A DNA stretch of 64,000 nucleotides, from positions 266,501 to 330,500 of the forward strand of contig JABMCL010002757.1 in the NCBI GenBank assembly GCA_018857735.1. Direction: 5' to 3'. Positions 43,728-54,507 of the stretch are shown here, piece by piece. The notes under the pieces are model-generated. The model was not told where the DNA came from and ran no database searches. It saw only the letters and a program-made list of their open reading frames with translations. Positions within the stretch are counted from its first letter, which is position 1. Each line of letters begins with the position of its first letter. The position numbers were made by a program, and so were the translations under genes. The DNA is from Alviniconcha marisindica. Taxonomy: Eukaryota; Mollusca; Gastropoda; Provannidae.

Positions 43728-43782
<55 letters not shown>
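43727..43782 (+). repeat. (CT)n(CA)n compound microsatellite
   Basis: CT units run directly into about 18 CA units. Confidence 0.95.
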
Positions 43783-45299
43783 CAAACAAAAAATGTTTGA
43801 TGATGGTTTCATGATGTTTTACTGATGAGATTCTGACAGACATGAATGATACTGTGTCGGATGCCATGCATGGTTTACAGACATTTCAATACATTATCAA
43901 AATCAACAATGCCATATTTACATGTACTGGTATTCATTCACGCAACAAATGTAAATTCGGAAGCACAGATACTGGCAAGAACAGACGTTATCAACCTGCT
44001 TTGAGTTGTATTGTATAAATCTTCAAATGAGGTAAAACAGCCATGTGTATTGATGAGAAATCAAAATGGTTAAAACTTAACAAGATTGTTTAAAGCCTGG
44101 CAATAAACGAATACCAATATCTAAGTGCAAAGAAATCAAAATTAAAGCTGTGTACAATAAGGTTATCCTTAAATAAACCTGTCCAGTCAGATAGATGTAA
44201 CAGCAATATCGAAATACTCAAACTGGTCATCTTGGGCTAGTATTATTACACAGATGTGGGGGTGGGGGAATTGTTTCAATCCCAACAACAAAAATTAGAT
44301 ATGAGGGTGAAAAAAGATATCTACAGTTTATTCTCTGCAAGTGATTTTTGTGCTAGAATCTGCATTGAAGGTACACAATTTCACAACTCAATTCCAGAGA
44401 TAAAACGCACAAAGGAAAGCATTTAAACTATGTCTGCATGATAGCATGGAAATAACTGCTCTAAGTACAGGCTAAGATTATCTGAGCTAACTATAGAGCA
44501 AGATTGCAGCTTGATATAAAATGGAAGAGCTTTTTAACATGTTGCCATTTTTATAAAACTTCAATCAATATCAGGTGGGAAAGAAACATGTCATCATCTT
44601 TCTCAATATACAAATAATACCGGGGGGGGGGGGGATTGGCTAAAAATAAACACAATGCACACATACTCTATCAAACACAAAAAGATTATGAACTACTAAT
44701 GCTTTTATAATAACAACTAATATTCAAAAGCAAGTTAATCTATTGAACTCTCTTATATTGCTTGCTTTCTTGCTCACATTTATAGACTTAAATAAACTCA
44801 ACAACAGCAACACTGTACAGTAACCCACTGAATGATTTTGTAACCAGTATTCTTAAAAATATATATATTAAAAACAAAAATTTCAAAAAAGATTATTTTT
44901 TTCTCCAAACATTAAGAACTGTACCCCTTTAAAAAAATGTTTTTTCACTTACTGTTTTCTTTTAAATCAGGCATAAAACACTTCTAACATGATGAAACTA
45001 TGACAGATATCTCTGTGCACTAATAAAATTACTGAACTATTCAGGCATCCAAAGAAGAACAGACGAAATACAGATGTTGACTGATCATTTTTAATAGACA
45101 GAAATTGATCAAAAGGAATAAGAAAGGTGAGCTTAGAAGTATTTCATCATTTTGAACAAGAAATAATACAATAATCAATTTAACAAACAATGCCTTTCCC
45201 CACAAACTCATGCACAACCAGTTGAACATTACACCAAAATCAACTGTTCCTTACAGAGGTCTAATACAGGGCTGTGTAAATCATAATTATGTATAATCA

Positions 45300-45692
45300 G
45301 GGTGAATGCCCCATTTCTGTAACACTCAAGCCCAAGCTTTCCACTGCCAGGTACTAAACTGCTGACCATGCCTACTTCCACACACCCAGTTCAATTCCCT
45401 CCTACACTTGTCCATGCATACACACCTGAATGTCTGCATTTCCCACCTACCCAACTCTCCACCTTGAATGTGCAGTCTGCCAGCAGCAGTAACATTCCCA
45501 TCCCGTTACTCTACATTTTACAGTGAGACATTAGAAATCAAACAGTAACAGCTATGTATACACAAGTCTGAGCAATACACACCTATATTTATATTGTTTT
45601 ACTTCTGCACTCTGTGAATTGCCATTGCGAAGCGCTTAGGGATCATCTCAAGATGAATTCTCAGCAAGTGTTCACCGTTATCATTATTATTA
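45300..45692 (+). mobile_element. LINE-like 3' tail
   Basis: Ends with ATTGCGAAGCGCTTAGGGAT, then GTTATC and (ATT)n, the same GCGCTT...(ATT)n end style seen at 6640 and 35750. No coding part remains. Confidence 0.45.
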
Positions 45693-46954
45693 CTTATACC
45701 CAGTAACTATATTGAACCTAGCACACAAAGTGATCATGTAGCAAAACAATGCCTTCCAAAACACTTGGAAAAACACATGTCCCGCTACATCCTTACACTC
45801 TGTTCAAATAAATACACACGCTAAATTACTTTTGTATGTGTATCAACAGTGCAAATGAAGTGCACCCCAAAAAACAAAAAAAATCATTTCAAAATCACAA
45901 CCAGTTTTTCCTTCTAAAAAAACCTTTAAATGGTAGTACAAACAAGCTCCTACAAATCATAAATTAAAAAATAAATAAATGCAAAAATGATGTTTTAAAT
46001 TATTCTTTGACATTTTCTGTGATAAGACTCTATTTGCAATTTTTTAAAAAGATGAACACACATGTGTATGCATGCTCAAAAGCACATAATACTCAAACAA
46101 GTTCACATACACTGAGAATTGACATATAAATATAGTTATGGCATAAAGTTTTAAATTTTACATTATTTTATAAAACGAACATCACAACCATATACCATTT
46201 ATTATATCCTCTACTATTATATGTAGCTGTATAAAAACTAATTTTCCTAAGCTGCACATTCTAGAATAAGTACCCTGTGCTAGAATGAATGATGTCCGTG
46301 TGCTAAAATGAAATGAATCCCAACAATCTGTCTGTGTATCACAATGCACTTCAGACAATGTTGATAAAAATTTAAAACTGTCAAACATTCCAAGCAGTTT
46401 AGATATCTTCAGGCCAGCAGACACTATTTTTGCTGCTCATCACCATAATGTGTAAGTACAAATCAGACAGATCATGCATGGTCATTTTTTAAAATATAAA
46501 ATCAGACAGACCTTCCAAAGTCACTCTTTAAAATCTCTTGACTACAGCCAAACTTGGCAACCTTTGAAAAAGTCTTCAAAACGACACAGATGCTGAATGT
46601 AAAACTAAAAGCTTAGATAATAAGCATAAGTGATAACCAAAAGTAGATGCTACTGTTATTAAGAACAAAAGTAAACAACAAAGATACAAATCAAAAATAA
46701 ATCACAGTAACGTGAGTATCTACTTCTGAAATAAATGCATTTCTTCCACATTTAAGTTGGTTGCATTGCAAGTTTTCATTTGCTTTGTGCACTCAGGTGA
46801 CTCTTTCATAATCATATTTTGACTTGATAAACTTGAGGATCATTTCATAATAATAAACTGTCCCCTTACAGAAGTCCACACAGGATCTTATCCTCTCTCC
46901 AAAAACAGCCTTGCCCGAATCCTTTCAGTGGTTGATTCTGTGACTGTTCAACCT

Positions 46955-47473
46955 GTTGGGCGGTTCAATGAAGCTGGTTTGCATGAGTGAATGCCCTTTG
47001 TAATAATTCACGCAAGAAGTCGTGAGAGGTCGCAGCGTCACTTCCAGGCTGATTTCTGAGTAGGCGCTGCTTTATGCTGTGTATAACAATGGAAGTTGAA
47101 CCTAGAATTGCGAAGCAGTACAAATGCCACCACTGTTGCAGTTGCAAAAAATACCGGGGAAAGGGGATGGAGGGTGTAAAAAAAATGTCTTTGCGTTGCT
47201 TTTTGGCTTACCAGAAGATCACAAGTTCATGGAAAAAATGCATTTTGGGGCATCTTATAGCACGAGCAACAAGTTACTGCTTGTTGCCAGACACATTCTG
47301 ACAACGGCCCTCCAAAAATGCCTTTAAAGTTGGCAGTGTAAAATTCGCAAATTCACTGTCACCGCCTTCCATTGTGAAGAAATTACGCACCGGAAGTAAA
47401 AGCAGCCAAGGGACTGAAGCGATGCCAGGCAAAAGTCAAGGGAATTAACAACCCTGCCTGAACCGCCCAAAAC
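46955..47473 (-). mobile_element. TIR-bounded DNA element with a broken SAP-like ORF
   Basis: Left end GTTGGGCGGTTCA at 46955-46967; right end TGAACCGCCCAAAAC at 47459-47473, an inverted match of 13 bp with one extra base. On the minus strand an ATG near 47373 opens MEGGDSEF, LPTLKAFLEGR and VSGNKQ followed by a stop and then LVARAI. Read through, this resembles a SAP-type helix-extension-helix (L-x-x-L-K-x-F-L...G-x-K-x-x-L-V-x-R). Further stops show decay. The parent family is not identified. Confidence 0.55.
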
Positions 47474-48074
47474 GTACAACACTTAAACCATTAAAAAACA
47501 AGTCACAAGTACAGCCTTTGATTTGTGTTATTTTGTTTCTGAACAAGCCAAGCAGTACTTTATTCAAGTCAGAGCCACACAGAAAGATTAAAAGGCAATA
47601 GACATAAAGAGAATCATGATTCAGAAGTGAACAACAGACTGATAAGAATGACTTGAAATGCACACAAATAGAAAATGCACTGTCAGATGGTCATATCATA
47701 AATTACAACAAGTGTACTTAGATAAGGAGCATGACAAAGTCCTTTGCCAAGAAAACGCTGAGTACATAAGTCTCTGCAACCCCAGTTACCACAATGCATT
47801 TCAATTTCCTGTAAGACAGTTCCTAGCTAACAATGCTTCTGCATGTACTTAGTGTACTTACTCCATTGTCAGCACTGAAAAAAAGAAAGGAAAAAGGAAA
47901 AAAGTAAGTACCTTGTAAGATTTAGCATGGACCTTTTCTTTCTTCCTTTTTGCCTTTATTTTTATTGATTCAGTGACAAGCTATAGACACCACCAGCTGG
48001 GAACAGGTTCCCTGGAACTGACTTTGATGCAGACCCTTTTCTGATCTCACTGTGCTGTAGTCGTTGACATACCT

Positions 48075-48670
48075 AAATGCAAGATGACACCAGTATTGGT
48101 GGGTTATAAAGTTCATTCACAACCGCTTCACTGAAATTCACCCATTATTGTTTACAGATCGCTGAATACAAGACCACCAGTATCGGTGGGTGATAAAGTT
48201 CATTTCCAACACTGTTTCACTTTCATGCACCTGGGGAACCGCACAGCGAAGCACATCCTGCAGAGATGCCAGAGCTACAGCAGATTGCAATGCTAGACGA
48301 CCTGCTGGTTCAGGGAGACCCCCCCCCATGTAGACCCAAGTGCTACTGCCCTCTGCAGGAACTGGAGAGCCAGGAAAGGCTGATTCGCCAAGCAGACTGT
48401 GAACTGTCTTCATGACCAGGGCATCACAACAACAACAACAAAAAAGCATCTGTTGTGTGTATACTTACCAGCATGTCCTCCACATTGCTGGGTTTCCATG
48501 TTCATTCACAACATCCTTTGGCTTAGGTACACCTACTGTATTTGTAGTTCATAGCTCAGCAAGTGACAGAACTAAACACGAGACCTCCAGTGTCACTGGG
48601 TTACAAAGTTCATTCACAACACTGGATATGAGACCACCAGTATCTTTGGGTTATAATATTTACTCACAAG
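48075..48670 (+). repeat. Degenerate repeat with a GGTTATAAAGTTCATTCACA motif
   Basis: The phrase ACCACCAGTAT...GGGT(T/G)ATAAAGTTCATT recurs near 48090, 48175, 48575 and 48630, separated by unequal unique segments. Confidence 0.6.
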
Positions 48671-49345
48671 ACTGCCCTGTTTAAGTACACTGTCACACAC
48701 TCAGCAGCACTGCTGCAGCTTCCAGAAATGATGTGCAACAGGCTCACTGCAACCAGACACAACAGGTCTGTGGTCACCACTGTGTTCCCAGATGACTGTA
48801 CAGACACCGTACACACACACATTTCTAATCTCCCATCCGCACTGACATCCTTTGCACTGTTAACAAGTGTTCCACATGCTACAAGAGAAAAACTCAAAAT
48901 ATGTACACCATTAAGTCTGTATGCACAAAAACAACAACCAAGCACATGGACTGCATCCACATGATAAACGCTGAAATTGTTAATTGGTAAATGTTGGCTA
49001 AACACTTTTGAGACATCAAAATGTAAACACAATAATAAAAAAAAATGGTAAGTACTGGCTGACATAAGAAATCAAATCAAACATGCAAAGTCTCCATTGT
49101 GTGTATATTGTTCAGATCCTTGGTCAATCTGAGGTGAAAAGCAGGCATCTATACCCCCCCCCCCCCCCCCCAATGTACACTTTACTACAGCCAATGGAAA
49201 CCTGGTTTCAAGAAAATGATCAAACCTCATTATTCCTTCAGTTCAAAGCATGTATGCTGGTCAGTCTCGTACTCTTCCTGCAGAAAAGAATCCTTTCTGC
49301 TCAGAAACTGCAGACTCCACCTCAAAGTTGCTTGACATAAAAGGT

Positions 49346-49351
49346 TTTATT
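49346..49351 (-). terminator. Candidate polyadenylation signal for the LRP4-like gene
   Basis: Minus-strand AATAAA about 1.2 kb past the stop at 50565. It is only one of several candidates, so assignment is tentative. Confidence 0.25.
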
Positions 49352-49624
49352 TCCAAAGATCACAACATTAAGATGATGAAAACTGACAGTTGGACAGATG
49401 AAAAGTGAAACATTAATCTCACGTCTCACGTCCACCGTTTTTGATTTAACAGAGGAAGAAAGAAAGCAGCAGAACCTTCCCTAATCCCACTTTTCCTTCT
49501 TCAAAACAACAGCAGCCAAATGTTTCAGCAGTAATTTCTCTGTGTGTGTCATGGACTGAGCGTTCCTTACTGCGTACACCTTAAGTTCCCATAGCCCTCC
49601 GGTGTCCCCTCATAGTCATGCACT

Positions 49625-50112
49625 TTGACGCCAGCATTGTCTATAGTGGTGTACTGGGGCATCAGATACGACAGCACTGTCTACAGTGGTGTACTGTGAC
49701 ATCAGATATGATGGCACTGTCTACAGCAGTGTACTGTGACATCAGATCTGATGGCACTGTCTACAGTGTATTGCAATGCCATGTCTGACAGCACTGCCTA
49801 CGGTGTACTGAGATGCCAGGTCTGACAGCACTGCCTACAGAGGACTGCGATGCCAGCACTGCCTACAGTGTACTGCAATGCCAGGTCTGACAGCACTGCC
49901 TACAGAGTACTGCGATGCCAGGTCTGACAGCACTGCCTACAGAGTACTGCAATGCCAGGTGTGACAACACTGCCTGGAGGGTACTGTGATGCCAGGTCTG
50001 ACGGCACTGCCTACAGTGTACTGTGATGCCAGGTCTGACAGCACCGCATACAGTGGTGCACTGCAATGCCAGGTCTGACAGCACTGCATACAGTAGTGCA
50101 CTGCAATGCTAG
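49625..50112 (+). repeat. 36-bp minisatellite, about 13 copies
   Basis: Unit contains GCCAGGTCTGACAGCACTGC and CTACAGAGTACTGCGAT. Left copies are more diverged (GACATCAGATATGATGGCAC). It begins about 450 bases past the LRP4-like stop, so it probably lies in its 3' UTR. Confidence 0.92.
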
Positions 50113-50564
50113 GCCAGTGTACAGCAACACATTCTGACAGCACCATGACCACAGTGCATTCACCACCTCTATCTCTTGACAAGTCCATCATCCCAGTGTC
50201 AGACATATAGCAAAATATGACACAAATGTACCAGCACAAGAAAATGTTTCCAAGCAGTGAAGCGTTCCAGAACTGTAACTCAGTGTTTAAATCTTGAACC
50301 TCAAACAGTAACAAAGAGCTGCAAACACTTCCAGCGAGCAGTTTCCTTGAAAGTTGAAATGGTAATGAAGAGCTGCAAACGTTTCCAGTCTGCAGTTCCC
50401 AGAGAAGTCAGTGGATTCATGGTGCCCTGTCTATGTATTACATGAAACAAAACCACCACCACCACGCAAACACACGGCGACATCCAAAGATTTCTCAACT
50501 TTGTGCGTGGTGCTGATGAAGTAAGCAGTTGTGCCGGCAAAGCTCTAGACAGACGGATGGCTCC

Positions 50565-50795
50565 TCAAGTGTTGTCCACCGCCGTGTAGGGGACCTGTGG
50601 TCTGACGGCGGGTTCACTCTCAGTCTTTGGGCGCAGTTTGAAGCAGTTGTGGGTCACGTATCTTTCGCTAGCATCCGAAACAATATCATTTTTGCCTCGG
50701 GACATGGAGTTAACATCCTTGTTGTGAACCACCAGGGCTGTCGTCTCCCCGTTGAGCAATGAGTCGCCATCCGGAGGCAGCACAGTCAACTGCTC
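50565..50795 (-). CDS. LRP4: LRP4-like terminal exon
   Basis: 77 codons including the stop, [14 protein letters not shown] to PYTAVDNT. I see no clear similarity to the vertebrate LRP4 tail beyond this point, and the C-terminus is much shorter. Confidence 0.75.
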   Translation of the reverse strand, partial: EQLTVLPPDGDSLLNGETTALVVHNKDVNSMSRGKNDIVSDASERYVTHNCFKLRPKTESEPAVRPQVPYTAVDNT

Positions 50796-53700
50796 CTGTG
50801 GTCAACCAGTAACAGGAAAGAATTAACGAGTGTTCCGTCGTGCTATTTTGCTTTGTTGTGTGCATGTTTGTGTGTGAGTGAGTATGAGTAGGCATGTGAG
50901 TGTGTATGTGTGCATGCTGAAGCATGTGTGTGGTGGTGTGTGTAAGTGAAGCGTGTGTGACGACCATGTTTTTGATGTTTGATTCATATGCAAAAGAAAG
51001 CCTAGGTAATATAATGTAAGGTAATCTAGCAGCCAAGCAAGTATCGCAGATGCATATATGTGAATGGAACAGTAAGGCTGGTTCAAATGTTAAACAAAAT
51101 TAAAAAAGCCCTTGGGTCATCTGAAGAACATCTGTCATTCAAAATACTGCACAGCTACTACAGCCCTGCTGACTAACAGCTCTCACTGCATGCAGCATCA
51201 CACTCTGACTGAAATGAACCGGAACATCTGGAAGCTATCATGGCACTGCAAGGAACTGGTTTTCTATTGCATTACTGAACTAACCTGCCTGGAGATTAGC
51301 ATTCAGTCACACTAAGCAGCCTGTTTCTTGGTTTTCATTGCATTGCCAAACTGATCCGACTAGTGTAAAACCTGCATATATGCTGACTTAAGTCACAGTG
51401 TGTGACCTATTTTTGATTGCTGCATCAAACTGACCTGACTGGAGTGAAACCTGTCATGTGCTGACTTAAGTCAGTGTGTGTGACCTATTTTCTATTGCTG
51501 CATCAAACTGACCAGACTGGAGTGACACCTGACATGTGCTGACTTAAGTCACAGTGTGTGACTTATTTTAAATTTCTACTGCTGCATCAGACTGACCTGA
51601 CTGGAGTGAAACCTGAACATGTGCCAGCTTCGCACAGAGCGTTGGTCTGTGGAGTTAGAGTTAATGGTCTCCGTGCTGGTTTTCTGGTAGGTTGGGTTAG
51701 CGTAGGTCAGAGTTCGGAACTCTTCAACGTTGTAATGGCGTCGGTGATGTCTGAAAAATGAAGTAAAATGAGATAACATAGGAATACATGTTCTTTTCTC
51801 TGTTGTTTGTCTTTACAATGACTAACACATTTCTTATGCTTTTTGGAAAATAAACCATGTCAGAAACTGTTTAAAATATTAAGATACATAAGAAGGTTGT
51901 GGTCTTACTGCAGACGTAAAAGGAAGGTGGGTGACCTGAATGTCTGAGAGAGCCTCCACTACACTGTCCAGGCTCACAAACATGGTATGAGACAACAGGC
52001 TGACTGAGCACACCACGATACCAGCCTACAAAGCCTGTCTCAGCATGTTCTTCTATGGCAGTGAATCTTGGCCTGGAGAAAAAACTTGGCTCCTTTCACA
52101 GACATGTTCTCTGGACCTACTGGATGGAGAAAGTCCTAAACACCCAAGTTCTCAAGCAAGTTGGAATCCCCAGCATGCAGACAGGCTTTAGCCAGTGGCG
52201 TCTTTGGTGGCTGGGGCCTGTCCTTGGGACAGACGATGGGAAGTTCTCCCAGGGCATCTGCATGGGGAGCTTGCTTCAGGCAAAAGACAGGCTGCAAGGC
52301 CTCAACTGGGCCTCAGGATGTGTGCAAGTGTCACCTGGGAGCACTTGCCACATCGCTGCCCTCAGCACCTGGAAAGCCGCTGCACAAGACCACACCTGCT
52401 GGGAACAGCAGCTATGGGCAGGTCACTGCGAATTAGTACTATTATTATAATAATTGAATCCTTTGGCTTTGAAACGGATTCCTTTGGGATAGCTCATCAG
52501 CGTGCAACAGAAACTGGGATGAGACTTTTCCATATCAAGTTTCTACAAGGTGAAAAATGTAATGTTTAACACAGTCTTTTCCCACCCCTAATAAAGCAGG
52601 CATAGCTGACAGAAACAATGTCGAGCCTCAAATAGTTTTGACTTGCACAAAAGGGACTGAGAACACCCTCAGAGTCAAATCATGGCATCAAAATAAGAAA
52701 AAGTGGGAGTAAAAAAAAAAAAGGAACAAAAAAAGGGGGGGAAATGATGTTGAAGTGAGATGATTAAAAAAAAAAGTTTAAAAAAAGGATGGGGGTGGGG
52801 GGATCAAAAAGCAGAAACCAAAGAAGTACACACCCTTATGAACAAAAAACAAACAAAAACCCACACATAACAACCCACAAACAAAGAGGGGGAAATAATG
52901 ATGAAATGAGATGATTGCAAAAAAATGGGTGGGTCAGGGGTGGGTGGGTCAAAAAGCAGAAACCAAAGAAGTACACCCTTTATGAAGAACTTCCAACTAG
53001 CCAATTCCATTATTGGTGGCTGAAATGAACTGGTCTGATTTTCCTAGTTAAAACAAAACAAAAAAACAAACAAAAAAACAGGGGAGGAAAAAATTCACAG
53101 AAGAGAAAAGTGAACAGGGGTGACAGGCAGAAAAAGTGACCACATCTTTGTGACAACTGACCTTCTCCACATGAGGAAGACAATGATGACGCACACAAGG
53201 ACAAGAATCAGGATGATGCCCAGTGCAATGTAGGCTCCCTGAATGCCAGCATCTGTCAACACCATGAGTTCCTCGACTGTGTGAACTGTAGTATCACTTT
53301 ACTAAAGTCATCATAAAGCATACCAATACTGCTGATGTACAGAATCAACAATCCAAAGTATGAACAAATCAGATTTGAGACAATGGCAGATAAAGGGATA
53401 AGATAAAATATGATAATACTTTATTACACAAGGATAAAGATTTAAGCACAAGTCGGCTTTTTCACAAATCTGTCCCTGGGAAAACCAGAGAGAACCACTA
53501 CATAATGTGGCATTTGAAAAGCAATTTTTCATGACTGTGGGTGAAATGTCTGACACACATGAACCTTTCATACCTGTGGAATGTGCATCGTCCACTGCAG
53601 GGTCCCTTTGACACAGTCCCTGCTCCGCCTCGCTCTCAGAACACCTGACACACAACAACAGCAAAGCGTGAAGTGTTGTTGTTCACTTTGCTCCATGCAG

Positions 53701-54473
53701 CCAGCTGACTTGATCTCAACAGACTAGGCAGTGCACATCTACAGCTGAAAACTGTCAAGATTTAATCTCAACAGACCAGGTAGTACACATCTACAGCTGA
53801 GAACTGTCACCTCCAGGCCACCACACAATATCTTGCGTCATCAAAGGGGCACCATTTAAAAAAAAATTTTTTTTTACTGTTTATGTAGCCATGATCAACA
53901 AAGGCCATGTAAAATGATGGAGGCCTATTTGATGCTAAAACTGTGAAAGGGGAGGGAATAAAGTAAAAGACCCATCACCAAAGAACCATCATCTAAATAC
54001 AGCTACTCTTCCACTCTGAAGTATCAAAATTGTAAGGTTGCTGAAGATGGGGAGTTTCACATCATACATCGTTAGCAAATAAACCATGATACAGCAAGTC
54101 AACTGCTTACTTCAGTCTCAGGCTGTCGTGTCAATTGGTCTTGCTTTGATGCGAGTTGGAAAATAATTGCACCCCCCAAAAAAAACACCACTGTCCAATG
54201 AATTCAGAAACGTTCAGAAGATGTGACAGCAGACAGCAGGCAACAATATATTTACTCTTGCTCAAGCCTTCAATGGATTCAGCTTTCTCTGACCAAGATA
54301 TTCCACCAAAAGTTGAAAATATGGAATTCTGTAATAACAAAAGTCAAAGCCCAACGCTCTATCACAACATAAAACATGGTGCCACAGTGAAGTGAAACAA
54401 AAAAGGAGATAGATGAATATGGTATAGATAAAAGGAGATAGATGAATATGGTCTAGATAAAATGAGAGACAAG

Positions 54474-54507
<34 letters not shown>

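Larger units (their letters stand above)
39959..46954. other. Intergenic, no gene recognised
   Basis: Starts with the presumed 3' UTR of the dioxygenase; AATAAA occurs at 40289-40294. Beyond that are C/G runs (40136-40152, 40230-40243, 41562-41580, 44621-44634), minisatellites at 40369 and 42084, TG/CA tracts, and a LINE tail at 45300-45692. Predicted frames fall in repeats or lack splice context. Confidence 0.5.
47474..50564. other. Presumed LRP4-like 3' UTR and downstream DNA
   Basis: No other gene recognised. Minus-strand AATAAA candidates lie at 49346-49351 and near 47955. A C-run sits at about 49156-49172, with degenerate repeats at 48075-48670 and a 36-bp array at 49625-50112. Confidence 0.45.

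Noticed and set aside
49625..50112. CRISPR-like direct repeats (also 55085, 57594, 61283)
   Set aside because: Units are contiguous with no unique spacers and the genome is eukaryotic; these are minisatellites.
52055..52450. 131-codon plus-strand ORF as a host gene
   Set aside because: It is part of a degraded LINE reverse-transcriptase C-terminus.
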